Source: Micromonospora_G sp044901685
Lineage (GTDB): Bacteria; Actinomycetota; Actinomycetes; Mycobacteriales; Micromonosporaceae
Assembly (NCBI RefSeq): GCF_044901685.1
Contig: NZ_JBJDPS010000001.1
Coordinates: 1,054,001-1,118,000 of the forward strand
Reading direction: 5' to 3'
DNA: 64,000 nt
The first letter of the stretch is position 1, and every line of letters starts with the position of its first letter. The translations under genes were made by a program, and so were the position numbers. Positions 48,289 through 57,912 of this stretch are shown one piece after another. A model generated the notes under the pieces. It saw only the letters and a program-made list of their open reading frames with translations, was not told where the DNA came from and did not search any database.

Positions 48289-48816
48289 CTATGTCGTCGG
48301 ATCGGCGGCCCACCGCTCGGTCGACCGGTGTCGTACCAGGTCGACGGCCTCGAACTCGTCCAGGTGGTCCGCGCGGTCGACGCCCAGCCATCGGAGTAGG
48401 CCGTTGATCGCCATGTCGCCACCCTGCCCCGGCGGGAGGAACCGGTAGTGCGCCTCGGCCTCGTAGGAGGCGTTCGCCGTGAACTCCGGCCCCCAGGCGA
48501 TGGTGCCGTCACGCCAACCGACGGCGGCGTGAAAGCCCGTGCCGCCGTGGAACTCCAGGTGGACGTACCCGACCGGACCGTCGTACGACAGCGACCGGGC
48601 CCAGTCGGCGAGGCCACGGCTCAGGTCGTAGAAGCCGGGTACGGGGTCGTCCGTTCGTACGTCACCGGTGATTCGTTGCTGCACCTCGTCGGTCAGGGGG
48701 AGCATCGCCAGCCCGCTGGGAGGCGCCAGCGCGACCAGACGGGCGTCGACCGCCGCGACTCCCGCGCGGATCGGGTCGCTCGGTCGGAGCAGCAGTGCGT
48801 GCAGGGTGCCGGCCAT
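48289..48816 (-). CDS. Conserved hypothetical protein (175 aa)
   Basis: A soluble 175-residue protein without a recognised domain. It has alternating strand/helix character, Gly/His-rich HLEFHGGTGFHAAVGWRDG, and ends RHRSTERWAADPTT. It sits alone, between the glycosidase and a hotdog-type gene, all on the minus strand. It resembles uncharacterised actinobacterial proteins in layout; no function is assigned. Confidence 0.65.
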   Translation of the reverse strand: MAGTLHALLLRPSDPIRAGVAAVDARLVALAPPSGLAMLPLTDEVQQRITGDVRTDDPVPGFYDLSRGLADWARSLSYDGPVGYVHLEFHGGTGFHAAVGWRDGTIAWGPEFTANASYEAEAHYRFLPPGQGGDMAINGLLRWLGVDRADHLDEFEAVDLVRHRSTERWAADPTT

Positions 48817-48882
48817 CGTGGCAGCATGCCCGACGCGGGGCGTGGATGGCGAGGGTGTTCGGCGGCCGTCGACCGGCAGCGC

Positions 48883-49521
48883 TCAACCGATCGCGATCCA
48901 GGTGGCGCGGGCACGGCCGAGTTCGGTGCCGTCCCGGCCGTACAGCGTGGTGTGGACGAGCGCCTTGCGGCCCTCGGCACGGCCCAGGGCGCCGACCACG
49001 ACGCATCGTTCATCCGCTTCGGGCAACCGGTCGAGCAGGACGGCGATCCGCCCGAGCACGTAGGGTCGGCCGGCGCCGATCACCGCCCAACCGCCGGGGC
49101 AGTCCAACGCCGCCCAGACCGTCGCGGGCGACACGTCCGGCGGGACAGTCCATCCGGCGGCGGTCCGGCCGTCGCCCACCGGGCCCGGGAAGATGCGCAG
49201 TCCGTCGACGCGCTCCGGGCCGCAGACGTAGCAGGTGGGGAACGGGTGGTCGGAGAAGCCGGCGTACCCGTCGGAGGCCGCGACGGCTTCGGCGTACCCG
49301 ATGGGTGGCACCACCGTCGCCACGTCACCGGCCGGTGCGACCTCCGCCACGACGGCGCCGTCCGGTGCCCGGACCTCGCCGTCCACCAGCGACAGTGCCG
49401 TGTCCAGCGGCGGCGGCATGCGCAGGGTGACCTCGCGCGCGGCGCCGTCGGCGAAGACGCCGGCCGAGTATCCGCCGTTGCCCGAACCGGGCGGTCCGTT
49501 GAAACGCCCCGCGATGATCAT
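48883..49521 (-). CDS. Hotdog-fold-like hypothetical protein with Cys-x2-Cys
   Basis: A 212-residue protein with a central HPFPTCYVCGPERVDGLRIFPGP segment and a duplicated hotdog-like layout (FNGPPGSGNGGYSAG near the N-terminus, the classic start of acyl-CoA thioesterase-like proteins, and RAEGRKALVHTTLYGRDG later). Thioesterase or acyl-binding roles are possible, but the catalytic acidic residue of known enzymes cannot be placed with certainty. A Cys-x2-Cys in the middle may bind metal. Confidence 0.65.
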   Translation of the reverse strand: MIIAGRFNGPPGSGNGGYSAGVFADGAAREVTLRMPPPLDTALSLVDGEVRAPDGAVVAEVAPAGDVATVVPPIGYAEAVAASDGYAGFSDHPFPTCYVCGPERVDGLRIFPGPVGDGRTAAGWTVPPDVSPATVWAALDCPGGWAVIGAGRPYVLGRIAVLLDRLPEADERCVVVGALGRAEGRKALVHTTLYGRDGTELGRARATWIAIG

Positions 49522-49572
49522 CGCTCACCCTCTCCGTGGACTCCCACCGGCCCGGCGGCGACGATATCGCGC

Positions 49573-49649
49573 GCTGACTGGGGTGTAAGGAAGGGCCCCT
49601 TATTAACGCATAGCGTTAATAAGGGGCCCTTCCTTACACCCCAGTCAGC
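49573..49649. repeat. Perfect 77-bp palindrome, REP/MITE-like
   Basis: Two perfect 37-bp arms around ATA, containing AAGGAAGGGCCCCTT and TTAACGC on each side. It lies between divergent genes (hotdog protein on the left, ADP-ribosylglycohydrolase on the right). The AAGGGCCCCTT core is a frequent dispersed element in Micromonospora genomes (recalled, not searched). Confidence 0.95.
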
Positions 49650-49705
49650 CGTGCCGGCGTCGCGGGCAAGGTACGGACGGACTTCGTGCGAAGATCACTG
49701 ACAAC

Positions 49706-50629
49706 ATGACCTCACTGCGACTCTGTCTTGACAGTCTGGAAGGGCTCTCCGTGGGCGACGCCCTCGGCGCCCAGTTTTTCGTACCCGGCACCTCCGTCCG
49801 GGACCTCGCCGCCGGTCGCGTACCGGACGGGCACTGGTGGTGGACCGACAACACCGAGATGGCCTGTTCGGTGGCCGACCAGTTACGCCAGCACGGCCGG
49901 ATTGACCAGGATCAGCTCGCCTTCGCGTTCGCCGGACAGTTCGAGCCGTACCGGGGCTACGGCGCGGGTGCGGTGGTGATGCTGCGCCAGATCCGCGAGG
50001 GCGCGTACTGGCGTGACGTCGCCCGGGCCGCCTTCGACGGGCAGGGTTCCATGGGCAACGGCGCGGCGATGCGGGTGGCGCCGCTGGGCGCCTTTTACGC
50101 GGGCGACTCGCGGACCGCCGCGCTGCAGGCGATGCGTTCGGCCGAGGTCACCCATGCCCACGGCGAGGGCATTCTCGGCGCGGTGGCCGTCGCGGTCGCC
50201 GCCGCCGAGGCCGGCTGGGCCCGGACGGTACGCGACCGCCCGGCACCGCGCGAGCTACTCGACGCCGTGCTCGCCTACCTGATCGACAGCCGGGTCAAGG
50301 CCGGTATCGAACGGGCCCGTGAGCTGCTCGGAGTCGACGTCGCCGAAGCCGCCTACGAGTTGGGCAACGGTTCCCAGGTGCTCGCGCAGGACACCGTGCC
50401 GTTCGCGCTCTGGGTCGCCGCGACCCACCTGCACGACTACCGGTCGGCGATCGTCACGTGTGTCGAGGCGGGCGGGGACGTCGACACCACCTGTGCGATC
50501 GTCGGCGGCATCGTCGCCGCCCACACCGGCTTGGGCGACGGTGGAATCCCGTCCCTGTGGATCGAGCGCCGGGAGCCGTTGCCGGACCCGCTGCGCCGCA
50601 CGCCCGATCAGCTCGGCGACCCGGGCTGA
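49706..50629 (+). CDS. ADP-ribosylglycohydrolase (DraG-like)
   Basis: A 307-residue hydrolase. The metal-binding residues are in GDALGA, TDNTEM (T-D-N-T), and GGDVDTTCAIVGGI near the C-terminus (G-G-D-x-D-T). DraG-type enzymes remove ADP-ribose from proteins or small molecules using two Mg ions. ATG at 49706. It is the only gene here with this activity and lies just right of the 77-bp palindrome. Confidence 0.9.
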   Translation: MTSLRLCLDSLEGLSVGDALGAQFFVPGTSVRDLAAGRVPDGHWWWTDNTEMACSVADQLRQHGRIDQDQLAFAFAGQFEPYRGYGAGAVVMLRQIREGAYWRDVARAAFDGQGSMGNGAAMRVAPLGAFYAGDSRTAALQAMRSAEVTHAHGEGILGAVAVAVAAAEAGWARTVRDRPAPRELLDAVLAYLIDSRVKAGIERARELLGVDVAEAAYELGNGSQVLAQDTVPFALWVAATHLHDYRSAIVTCVEAGGDVDTTCAIVGGIVAAHTGLGDGGIPSLWIERREPLPDPLRRTPDQLGDPG

Positions 50630-50740
50630 CGATGGGGTGTTCAGTCGGCGGGGGCGGAGGCAACCCTCTTTCCAGGTGATTACCGATAGGTAACACTGGG
50701 TTCACGGTTACTGCATCGACAGTGCAAATAACCTCTCCGT

Positions 50741-51689
50741 GTGGTCGCGCCGACGAACGGGCAGCCGGGGATCGGCAAGAGCGCGCTGCTGGCCGACGCC
50801 CGGTCAAGCGCGCCGAACCTCACCATCCTGGCCGCCGCCGGGCTCGCCGACGAGACCACACTGCCGTACGCGGGCGTGCAGCGGCTGGTCGAACCCGTAC
50901 TCGGCCACGTCGGCGCGCTGCCCGTCGCGCTGTCCCGCGTGCTGACCCGGGCCCTCGTGGGTGGCGGTTGCCCGGCTCCGGACCGGTTCGCCCTCGCGAT
51001 GGCGTTACGCGCCCTGCTCGTCGCCGCGAGCCGGGAGCGACCCGTGCTCTGTACGGTCGACGACGTCGACCTGTTCGACCGCTCGTCCGTCGACGCGCTC
51101 ACCTTCGTCGCCCGTCGGCTGCACGGCCAACCGGTCGCGATCCTGCTCACCGCCGCACCGGACATCGTGTTCGGTGGCATTCCGGCCCGGCAGCTCGACG
51201 GGCTCGACCCGGCCAGCAGCAGCCAACTCCTCGCCGACCTGCTCGCCGAACCGCTGCCCGAGGGCGTCGCCGGGGCACTGGTCCGGCTGGCCGGCGGCAA
51301 CCCGCAGGCCCTCACCGACCTGGCCGGCGCGCTCACCCCGGCGCAACGCCGGGGCGACCAGCCGCCGCCGACCGCGGGCGATCTCGGCCCGGTGCCACGC
51401 CCTGCTGGCACCCCGGGGCAGCGACGCGGCGGAGCGGGGGTCGGCGGCGCAGGCCAGCGCGGAGTTGCGGGCGGCGGGGGAGGCGGTCGAGGCGTCGCCG
51501 GTGCCGGTGACCGAGGCGCTGACCGCCCAGCAGTTGCGGATCGCCCGACTGGTCGCCGGGGGCGCGACCAACCGGGAGGTGGCCGCCCGCCTCTTCCTGT
51601 CCACCCGTACGGTCGACCACCACATGCGCAACATCTTCAGCCGGCTGGGCATCCGGTCCCGTACCGACCTGGTCCGCGCCATGTCGTAG
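50741..51689 (+). pseudogene. Wrecked LAL-type LuxR regulator (ATPase and HTH in different frames)
   Basis: The first frame (50741 to about 51365) has the Walker A GQPGIGKSALL, YAGVQRLVEPVL, and the LLAEPLPEGVAGALVRLAGGNP typical of large ATPase LuxR (LAL) regulators. The second frame, shifted by one, ends with a LuxR helix-turn-helix (LTAQQLRIARLVAGGATNREVAARLFLS...). Complete LAL proteins are ~900 residues; only ~300 remain, so a large internal deletion joined the halves near 51350-51400. The N-terminal ~25 residues are also missing. Non-functional. Confidence 0.85.
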
Positions 51690-51741
51690 CGGTCGGAGCG
51701 GGCGGCTCCGGCCGGTGGCTTCGGGGTCGGCCGGGCGGCGT

Positions 51742-51747
51742 TATACT
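51742..51747 (+). promoter_or_regulatory. Candidate -10 element (TATACT) of the SAH-riboswitch transcript
   Basis: TATACT stands 28 bases upstream of the riboswitch, a good fit for a sigma-70-type -10 box. The -35 box is not clear. Confidence 0.5.
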
Positions 51748-51775
51748 GGCCGTGCGCCCCACGGGGCGTGGCCCG

Positions 51776-51863
51776 GGTCGAGAGGCGCTGCGACGGATTC
51801 CATTCCGCCACGCTCGACCTGTTGGCCAGACACAAGGGCGCCTCCGAGCAGGAGGTGCCCTTT
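51776..51863 (+). promoter_or_regulatory. S-adenosylhomocysteine (SAH) riboswitch with terminator-like platform
   Basis: The P1 stem GGTCGAG/CTCGACC (51776-51782 with 51813-51819) encloses the highly conserved GAGGCGCTGCGACGG-type core. The loop GAGGCGC (51782-51788) pairs with GCGCCTC at 51838-51844 to form the pseudoknot. The downstream hairpin GGGCGCCTCC/GGAGGTGCCC (51836-51860) followed by TTT overlaps the pseudoknot strand, so SAH binding should prevent the terminator and switch ahcY on. The match to the SAH class is by eye but extensive. Confidence 0.88.
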
Positions 51864-51966
51864 CCGGCATCTGCTGCCGCGCCACGCACCCACCAGCCGT
51901 GGCGCCGTACCGGTCGGACCCCGTCCGACCGACCTCCAGTTCTGCCGGAGTACGGAAGAGGAATCC

Positions 51967-53427
<1,461 letters not shown>

Positions 53428-53445
53428 CGCGGCGCCCACCGGGTT

Positions 53446-53473
53446 CCGGAAGCCGTCGGGGGAGGGCTTCCGG
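53446..53473. terminator. Hairpin between ahcY and TetR gene
   Basis: CCGGAAGCC/GGCTTCCGG stem with a 10-base G-rich loop, placed between convergent genes. No T-run. Confidence 0.55.
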
Positions 53474-53503
53474 AGCCGGGTCGGGGGTGGCCCGGTGGAA
53501 AGA

Positions 53504-54064
53504 TCACGACCGGGTGTTCGAGGCCGCTCCGGGCTCCTTGACAAGCCCGTCGAGCAGGACGTTGATCGCCTTGCCCCGGGCCTCGTCGCTGCGGGCGGTG
53601 AGGGTCATGCGGACGAACGCGGCGATGTCCTCGGCGGTGATGTCGGCACGCAGCCCTCCGGCGTCCCGTAGCCGCGACGTGGCCGGACCCACCACGGCCG
53701 TGATCAGGCGTTGCGCGTGCTCGTCGGCCCGCTCGCCGGCGCCGGCCAACCGGGCGAACGTCGCCACCTCCTGCTCGGACATGTCGCAGCTCTGGGTGAA
53801 GACCGCCCGGAACGCCAGCGCCGGATCGCCGATCTCCATTGCCTGCTCCGCGTTGCCCTGCACCGCCGCCACCAGGTCGTCCAGCACCGCCTCGATCAGC
53901 TCCTCCTTGCCGGGGAAGTGCCGGTAGAGGGTTGTCGCGCCGACGCCGGCCCGCCGGGCGATCTCTTCGAGCGTCACCTCGGGACCCTGTTCGGCGAACG
54001 CCTCGCGGGCGGCCGTCACGAGCCGTTGCCGGTTGCGGAGCTGGTCCTTGCGTGGAGCCCGCAT
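53504..54064 (-). CDS. TetR-family regulator
   Basis: A ~186-residue regulator with MRAPRKDQLRNRQRLVTAAREAF at the start and the helix-turn-helix segment VTLEEIARRAGVGATTLYRHFPGKEELI at residues ~31-58. ATG 54064 gives a typical N-terminus; the frame extends to 54100 with no support. It is convergent with ahcY and no target gene is adjacent. Confidence 0.9.
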   Translation of the reverse strand: MRAPRKDQLRNRQRLVTAAREAFAEQGPEVTLEEIARRAGVGATTLYRHFPGKEELIEAVLDDLVAAVQGNAEQAMEIGDPALAFRAVFTQSCDMSEQEVATFARLAGAGERADEHAQRLITAVVGPATSRLRDAGGLRADITAEDIAAFVRMTLTARSDEARGKAINVLLDGLVKEPGAASNTRS

Positions 54065-54139
54065 CGGTGGCACCCCCAGAAGTGGTAGCGGCACCGCCAT
54101 CTTAGCGCTACGGTTGAGTGGCAGTATCGGTGGCGCGGG

Positions 54140-54343
54140 CTATTCGCACCGGTCCTCGGAGCCGCGCCCGAAGGGTTCGCAGCAGTCCGGCCGGTGCTGG
54201 TACACCCGTCGATCCGATCCCCGGCGCAGGGCCCAGTCGGGCGTCACCTCGTAGAGGCACGAGCGCCAGACCAGGAGGGGGCCGGTCGCGGTCACGGACT
54301 GACTGTCTCCCGGCCCTCCGCGCAAAATGGCGGGGATCTCCAT
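54140..54343 (-). CDS. 67-aa hypothetical protein with Cys-Cys
   Basis: A small frame starting MEIPAILRGG with good third-position GC bias and a compact, charged C-terminal half ending in RPDCCEPFGRGSEDRCE. GGGGATACGG upstream is a possible ribosome site. No family is known. It sits in a 773-base gap between the TetR gene and the xylanase. Confidence 0.45.
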   Translation of the reverse strand: MEIPAILRGGPGDSQSVTATGPLLVWRSCLYEVTPDWALRRGSDRRVYQHRPDCCEPFGRGSEDRCE

Positions 54344-54527
54344 GGTCAGACCGTATCCCCAGCTCAGAGTGGGTGTCTGGGTGGGGCGTCGGGCTCCGTG
54401 GTCGGTGTGCGTCGGTTCGGACGTACACGGAAGAACATGTAGCTACACGTTTTTCCATGTACGAATCCACGGCTTCATGCCTCCCGGTCGACAACCGGGT
54501 GCCGCCCTTTCCGTCTGTCGCCGGAAG

Positions 54528-54578
54528 TTACCGGTAACACTCCGGAAGTAGGCCATTGATAGTTCCGGAAACTTTCCG
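54528..54578 (+). promoter_or_regulatory. Two palindromes upstream of the xylanase gene
   Basis: GTTACCGGTAAC (54528-54539) and CGGAAACTTTCCG (54566-54578) are both perfect palindromes, with a CCGGAAGT motif repeated between. The second resembles the GAAANTTTC-type repressor sites of streptomycete xylanase genes (from literature memory). They lie 260-310 bases before the coding start, so the promoter may be here with a long leader. Confidence 0.5.
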
Positions 54579-54837
54579 CTAACATCGACCCACGCAGATT
54601 GCTGTGTGAGATCCAGATCTGATGTGCCGGGCAAACGAGCGTCGCCCGCAGGTCGAGTCTCTGGGACGGTCGCAAGACGCAGGTCGATGCCGTAGCGGTT
54701 GCCCCTCCGGGCGTGGGCGCCGCTACGGCTGGGCACGGCAGGCGACTTGGGCTCGGCCCGGTCGGCCTGGCGTGCCGCATCGATGCCACCGGCGTGCGAC
54801 AACCGTCCGTGTTCCAAATCGTCCGGAGGCAACAGAA

Positions 54838-56265
54838 ATGAGCGTCAATTCGATTCGTCGTGGCCGCCAGGCCGCAGTGAGGTCGGGGCCGCGCCTGGCG
54901 CTGGTGCTCACCGCGGTGGGCGCCCTCGTCGTCGGTACGATGATCGCCTTCACGCCGAGCGCCAGCGCCGGCACCACCCTCGGCGCCTCGGCGGCCGAAC
55001 GGGGCCGCTACTTCGGCACCGCGGTCGCGGCGAACAAGCTCAGCGACAGCGTCTACACCACGATCCTGAACCGCGAGTTCAACAGCGTCACCGCCGAGAA
55101 CGAGATGAAGTGGGACGCGACGGAGCCGTCCCAGAACCAGTTCAACTACGCCAACGCCGACCGCATCGTCAACAGCGCGCGGGCAAACGGCCAGCAGGTA
55201 CGCGGCCACGCGCTGGCCTGGCACTCGCAGCAGCCCGGCTGGGCGCAGAACATGTCCGGCACCGCCCTGCGCAACGCGATGCTCAACCACGTCACCCAGG
55301 TCGCGACCTACTACCGGGGCAAGATCAGCGCCTGGGACGTGGTGAACGAGGCGTTTGCCGACGGCGGCGGTGGCGGCCGGCGCGACTCCAACCTGCAGCG
55401 CACCGGTAACGACTGGATCGAGGCCGCCTTCCGCGCGGCCCGGGCCGCCGACCCCGGCGCGAAGCTCTGTTACAACGACTACAACACCGACGGGCAGAAC
55501 GCGAAGAGCAACGCGGTCTACGCCATGGTGCAGGACTTCAGGGCGCGCGGCGTACCGATCGACTGCGTCGGCTTCCAGTCCCACTTCAACGCCCAGAGCC
55601 CGGTGCCCAACGACTACCAGGCCAACCTCCAGCGGTTCGTCAACCTCGGCGTCGAGGTGCAGATCACCGAGCTGGACATCGAGGGCTCGGGGACCACCCA
55701 GGCCAACAACTACGCCCGGGTGGTGTCGGCCTGTCTGGCGATCAGCCGGTGCACCGGCATCACGGTGTGGGGCATCCGGGACACCGACTCGTGGCGGGCC
55801 AGCGGCACCCCGCTGCTCTTCGACGGCAGCGGCAACAAGAAGGCCGCGTACACCTCCACGCTGAACGCCCTCAACAGCGGCAACCCGACGCAGCCGCCGA
55901 CAACCCCGCCGACCGGCCAGCCGCCGACCACGCCGCCCACGACCCGTCCACCGACCACCCCGCCCCCGGGTGGCGCGGGCTGCTCCGCGACCGTCTCGCT
56001 CAACTCCTGGACCGGCGGGTTTGTCGCCACGATCCGGGTCACCGCCGGCTCCTCGGGGACCACCGGGTGGGCGGTGAGCCTGACCCTGCCGTCCGGGGCG
56101 GCGGTCACCAACACCTGGAACGCGACCGCGAGCGGCAGCAGCGGCAGTGTCCAGTTCCGCAACGTCAGCTACAACGGCCGGCTCAACGCGGGCCAGAGCA
56201 CCGAGTTCGGCTTCCAGGGCACCGGTAGCGCCACCGGTATCACCCCGACCTGCACCGTGAGCTGA
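54838..56265 (+). CDS. Secreted GH10 endo-xylanase with CBM2
   Basis: A 475-residue secreted enzyme. The signal peptide (~1-44) ends SASAGTT. The GH10 barrel (~46-348) has the acid/base E171 (WDVVNEAF), the nucleophile E278 (QITELDIEG), NEMKWDATEP and RGHALAWHSQ. A Pro/Thr linker (350-379) leads to a CBM2 (380-475) with exposed tryptophans for cellulose/xylan binding. The start at 54838 has GGAGG 8 bases before. Cleaves beta-1,4-xylan outside the cell. Confidence 0.95.
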   Translation: MSVNSIRRGRQAAVRSGPRLALVLTAVGALVVGTMIAFTPSASAGTTLGASAAERGRYFGTAVAANKLSDSVYTTILNREFNSVTAENEMKWDATEPSQNQFNYANADRIVNSARANGQQVRGHALAWHSQQPGWAQNMSGTALRNAMLNHVTQVATYYRGKISAWDVVNEAFADGGGGGRRDSNLQRTGNDWIEAAFRAARAADPGAKLCYNDYNTDGQNAKSNAVYAMVQDFRARGVPIDCVGFQSHFNAQSPVPNDYQANLQRFVNLGVEVQITELDIEGSGTTQANNYARVVSACLAISRCTGITVWGIRDTDSWRASGTPLLFDGSGNKKAAYTSTLNALNSGNPTQPPTTPPTGQPPTTPPTTRPPTTPPPGGAGCSATVSLNSWTGGFVATIRVTAGSSGTTGWAVSLTLPSGAAVTNTWNATASGSSGSVQFRNVSYNGRLNAGQSTEFGFQGTGSATGITPTCTVS

Positions 56266-56274
56266 ACCATCCCG

Positions 56275-56319
56275 ACGGCCCGGGTGCGAGGGAACCCCGA
56301 CCCTCCGTACCCGGGCCGT
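56275..56319 (+). terminator. Xylanase terminator hairpin
   Basis: ACGGCCCGGGT and ACCCGGGCCGT arms plus an inner GAGGG/CCCTC stem, starting 9 bases after the stop. Confidence 0.6.
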
Positions 56320-56468
56320 TCGGTGCCGACCCAACCACGGTGCGGTCCGCGCACCACCGACGACAGGGAGACGACCATGCGTACGGGGAACCATCAGAGC
56401 ACGCCCTTGCCGCCGGTCACGGCCACCGCCGTGCCGACGGTGCCGTACGGGCGGAAGGGGTAGTCGGC

Positions 56469-57830
56469 ATGGACCGACGATCGTCGCTGGCGGGACTGGT
56501 CACGGTCGGGGCGCTCGCCGCCACCACCGGCGCCCTGCCGAGGATCCTGCGCGACCTGACCGACGACGAGTCGGCGGCCGGTGTTGCCGGCGGCGGGTCG
56601 GCCGGCTCGCGGACCACCGGCCACTGGGTGAACACCTGGGTGTCGATGCCGCAGTTGGCCGAACCGCACAACCTGCCGCCGGTGCCGTTCACCCAGGACA
56701 ACCTGGTCTTCGCCGACGCCACCCTGCGGCAGACCGTGCGCGTCTCCGTCGGCGGGCGACACCTGCGGCTGCGCGTCTCCAACGCGTTCGGCGGTGCCGC
56801 GTTGCCGATCACCGCCGTCTCGGTCGCGCTGCCGGCGGGCGGAGAGGCGGGCGTCAGCGGGATCAGGCCGGGAACCGCCCGGCAGGTGACCTTCTCCGGC
56901 CGGCCGTCGATGGTCGTACCGGTCGGCGCGCAGGCCGTCTCCGATCCGTTGAGCTTCGCGCTGGCGCCGGGAACCAATCTCACCGTGACCATCTACCTGG
57001 CCGAGGGACAGGCCTCCAACAACGTCACCTCGCATCCGGGCTCGAGGACCACCTCCCACCTGCTGGCCGGCAACCACGTCCTGGCCGACGAACTGCCCGC
57101 CGCCACCCCGACCGACCACTGGTACCTGCTCAGCGGGGTCGAGGTGTGGTCGGCCGCGTCCACGGCGGCGGCCGTGGTGGTGGGCGACTCGCTGACCGAC
57201 GGCCGGGGCTCCACCACCAACGGCAACGACCGATGGCCGGACCAGTTGCTCGACCGGATGCGCGGCCACGGCCCCACCTCCGACCTTGCCGTACTCAACC
57301 AGGCGGCCGGCGGTAACCGGGTGCTCAACGACGGGCTGGGGCCCAACGTCCTGGCCCGACTCGACCGGGACGTGCTGGCGCAGAGCGGGGTCAAGTGGCT
57401 GATCCTGTTCGAGGGCGTCAACGACATCGGCACCGCGGCGGCCACCGAGGCCGCCCAGAAGGCCGTCGCCGACGACCTGATCGCCGCGTACGAGCAGGTC
57501 GTGGCCCGGACGCACGCACACGGCATCCGGGTGTACGGCGCGACCCTGCTGCCGTTCGGCGGTAACACCGGTTACGACGACCCGGCGGGCTTCCGGGAGG
57601 GGGCACGCCGACGGGTCAACGACTGGATCCGGACCAGCCGACGGTTCGACGGGGTTGTCGACTTCGACCGGGTGACCCGTGATCCGGCCAACCCCCGGCA
57701 ACTGCTCGCCGCGTACGACGTCGGGGACCACCTGCACCTGAACCCGACCGGTTACCGGGCGCTCGCCGACGCCGTACCGCTGCGGCTGTTCACCCGGGAG
57801 CCGCTGCCGCCCGGGTTCGGCTTCCAGTAG
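56469..57830 (+). CDS. Exported SGNH/GDSL hydrolase
   Basis: A 453-residue protein with a short N-terminal hydrophobic segment (~7-22, twin Arg in MDRRSSLAG, possibly Tat) and then an ~180-residue beta-rich N-terminal domain (HWVNTWVSMPQ). The SGNH catalytic domain has GDSLTDGRG (S241), GVNDIG (N318) and DHLHLNPTGY (D420, H423). It is probably an acetyl-ester or other wall/polysaccharide esterase, in line with the neighbouring xylanase. ATG 56469, with GGAAGGGG 9 bases before. Confidence 0.9.
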   Translation: MDRRSSLAGLVTVGALAATTGALPRILRDLTDDESAAGVAGGGSAGSRTTGHWVNTWVSMPQLAEPHNLPPVPFTQDNLVFADATLRQTVRVSVGGRHLRLRVSNAFGGAALPITAVSVALPAGGEAGVSGIRPGTARQVTFSGRPSMVVPVGAQAVSDPLSFALAPGTNLTVTIYLAEGQASNNVTSHPGSRTTSHLLAGNHVLADELPAATPTDHWYLLSGVEVWSAASTAAAVVVGDSLTDGRGSTTNGNDRWPDQLLDRMRGHGPTSDLAVLNQAAGGNRVLNDGLGPNVLARLDRDVLAQSGVKWLILFEGVNDIGTAAATEAAQKAVADDLIAAYEQVVARTHAHGIRVYGATLLPFGGNTGYDDPAGFREGARRRVNDWIRTSRRFDGVVDFDRVTRDPANPRQLLAAYDVGDHLHLNPTGYRALADAVPLRLFTREPLPPGFGFQ

Positions 57831-57841
57831 GGATTCCCGGA

Positions 57842-57892
57842 CGTTCGTGGGCGGGCGGTCGGGCACGCGGCCCGGTCGCCCGCCCACGAACG
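57842..57892. terminator. Bidirectional terminator, 16-bp stem
   Basis: CGTTCGTGGGCGGGCG and its complement enclose a 19-base loop between the convergent esterase and beta-helix genes. Confidence 0.75.
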
Positions 57893-57912
57893 GAATCGGT
57901 GCTATTCGGTTG

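Noticed and set aside
49573..49649. Transcription terminator
   Set aside because: The flanking genes diverge from it, and a 37-bp perfect stem is far longer than needed.
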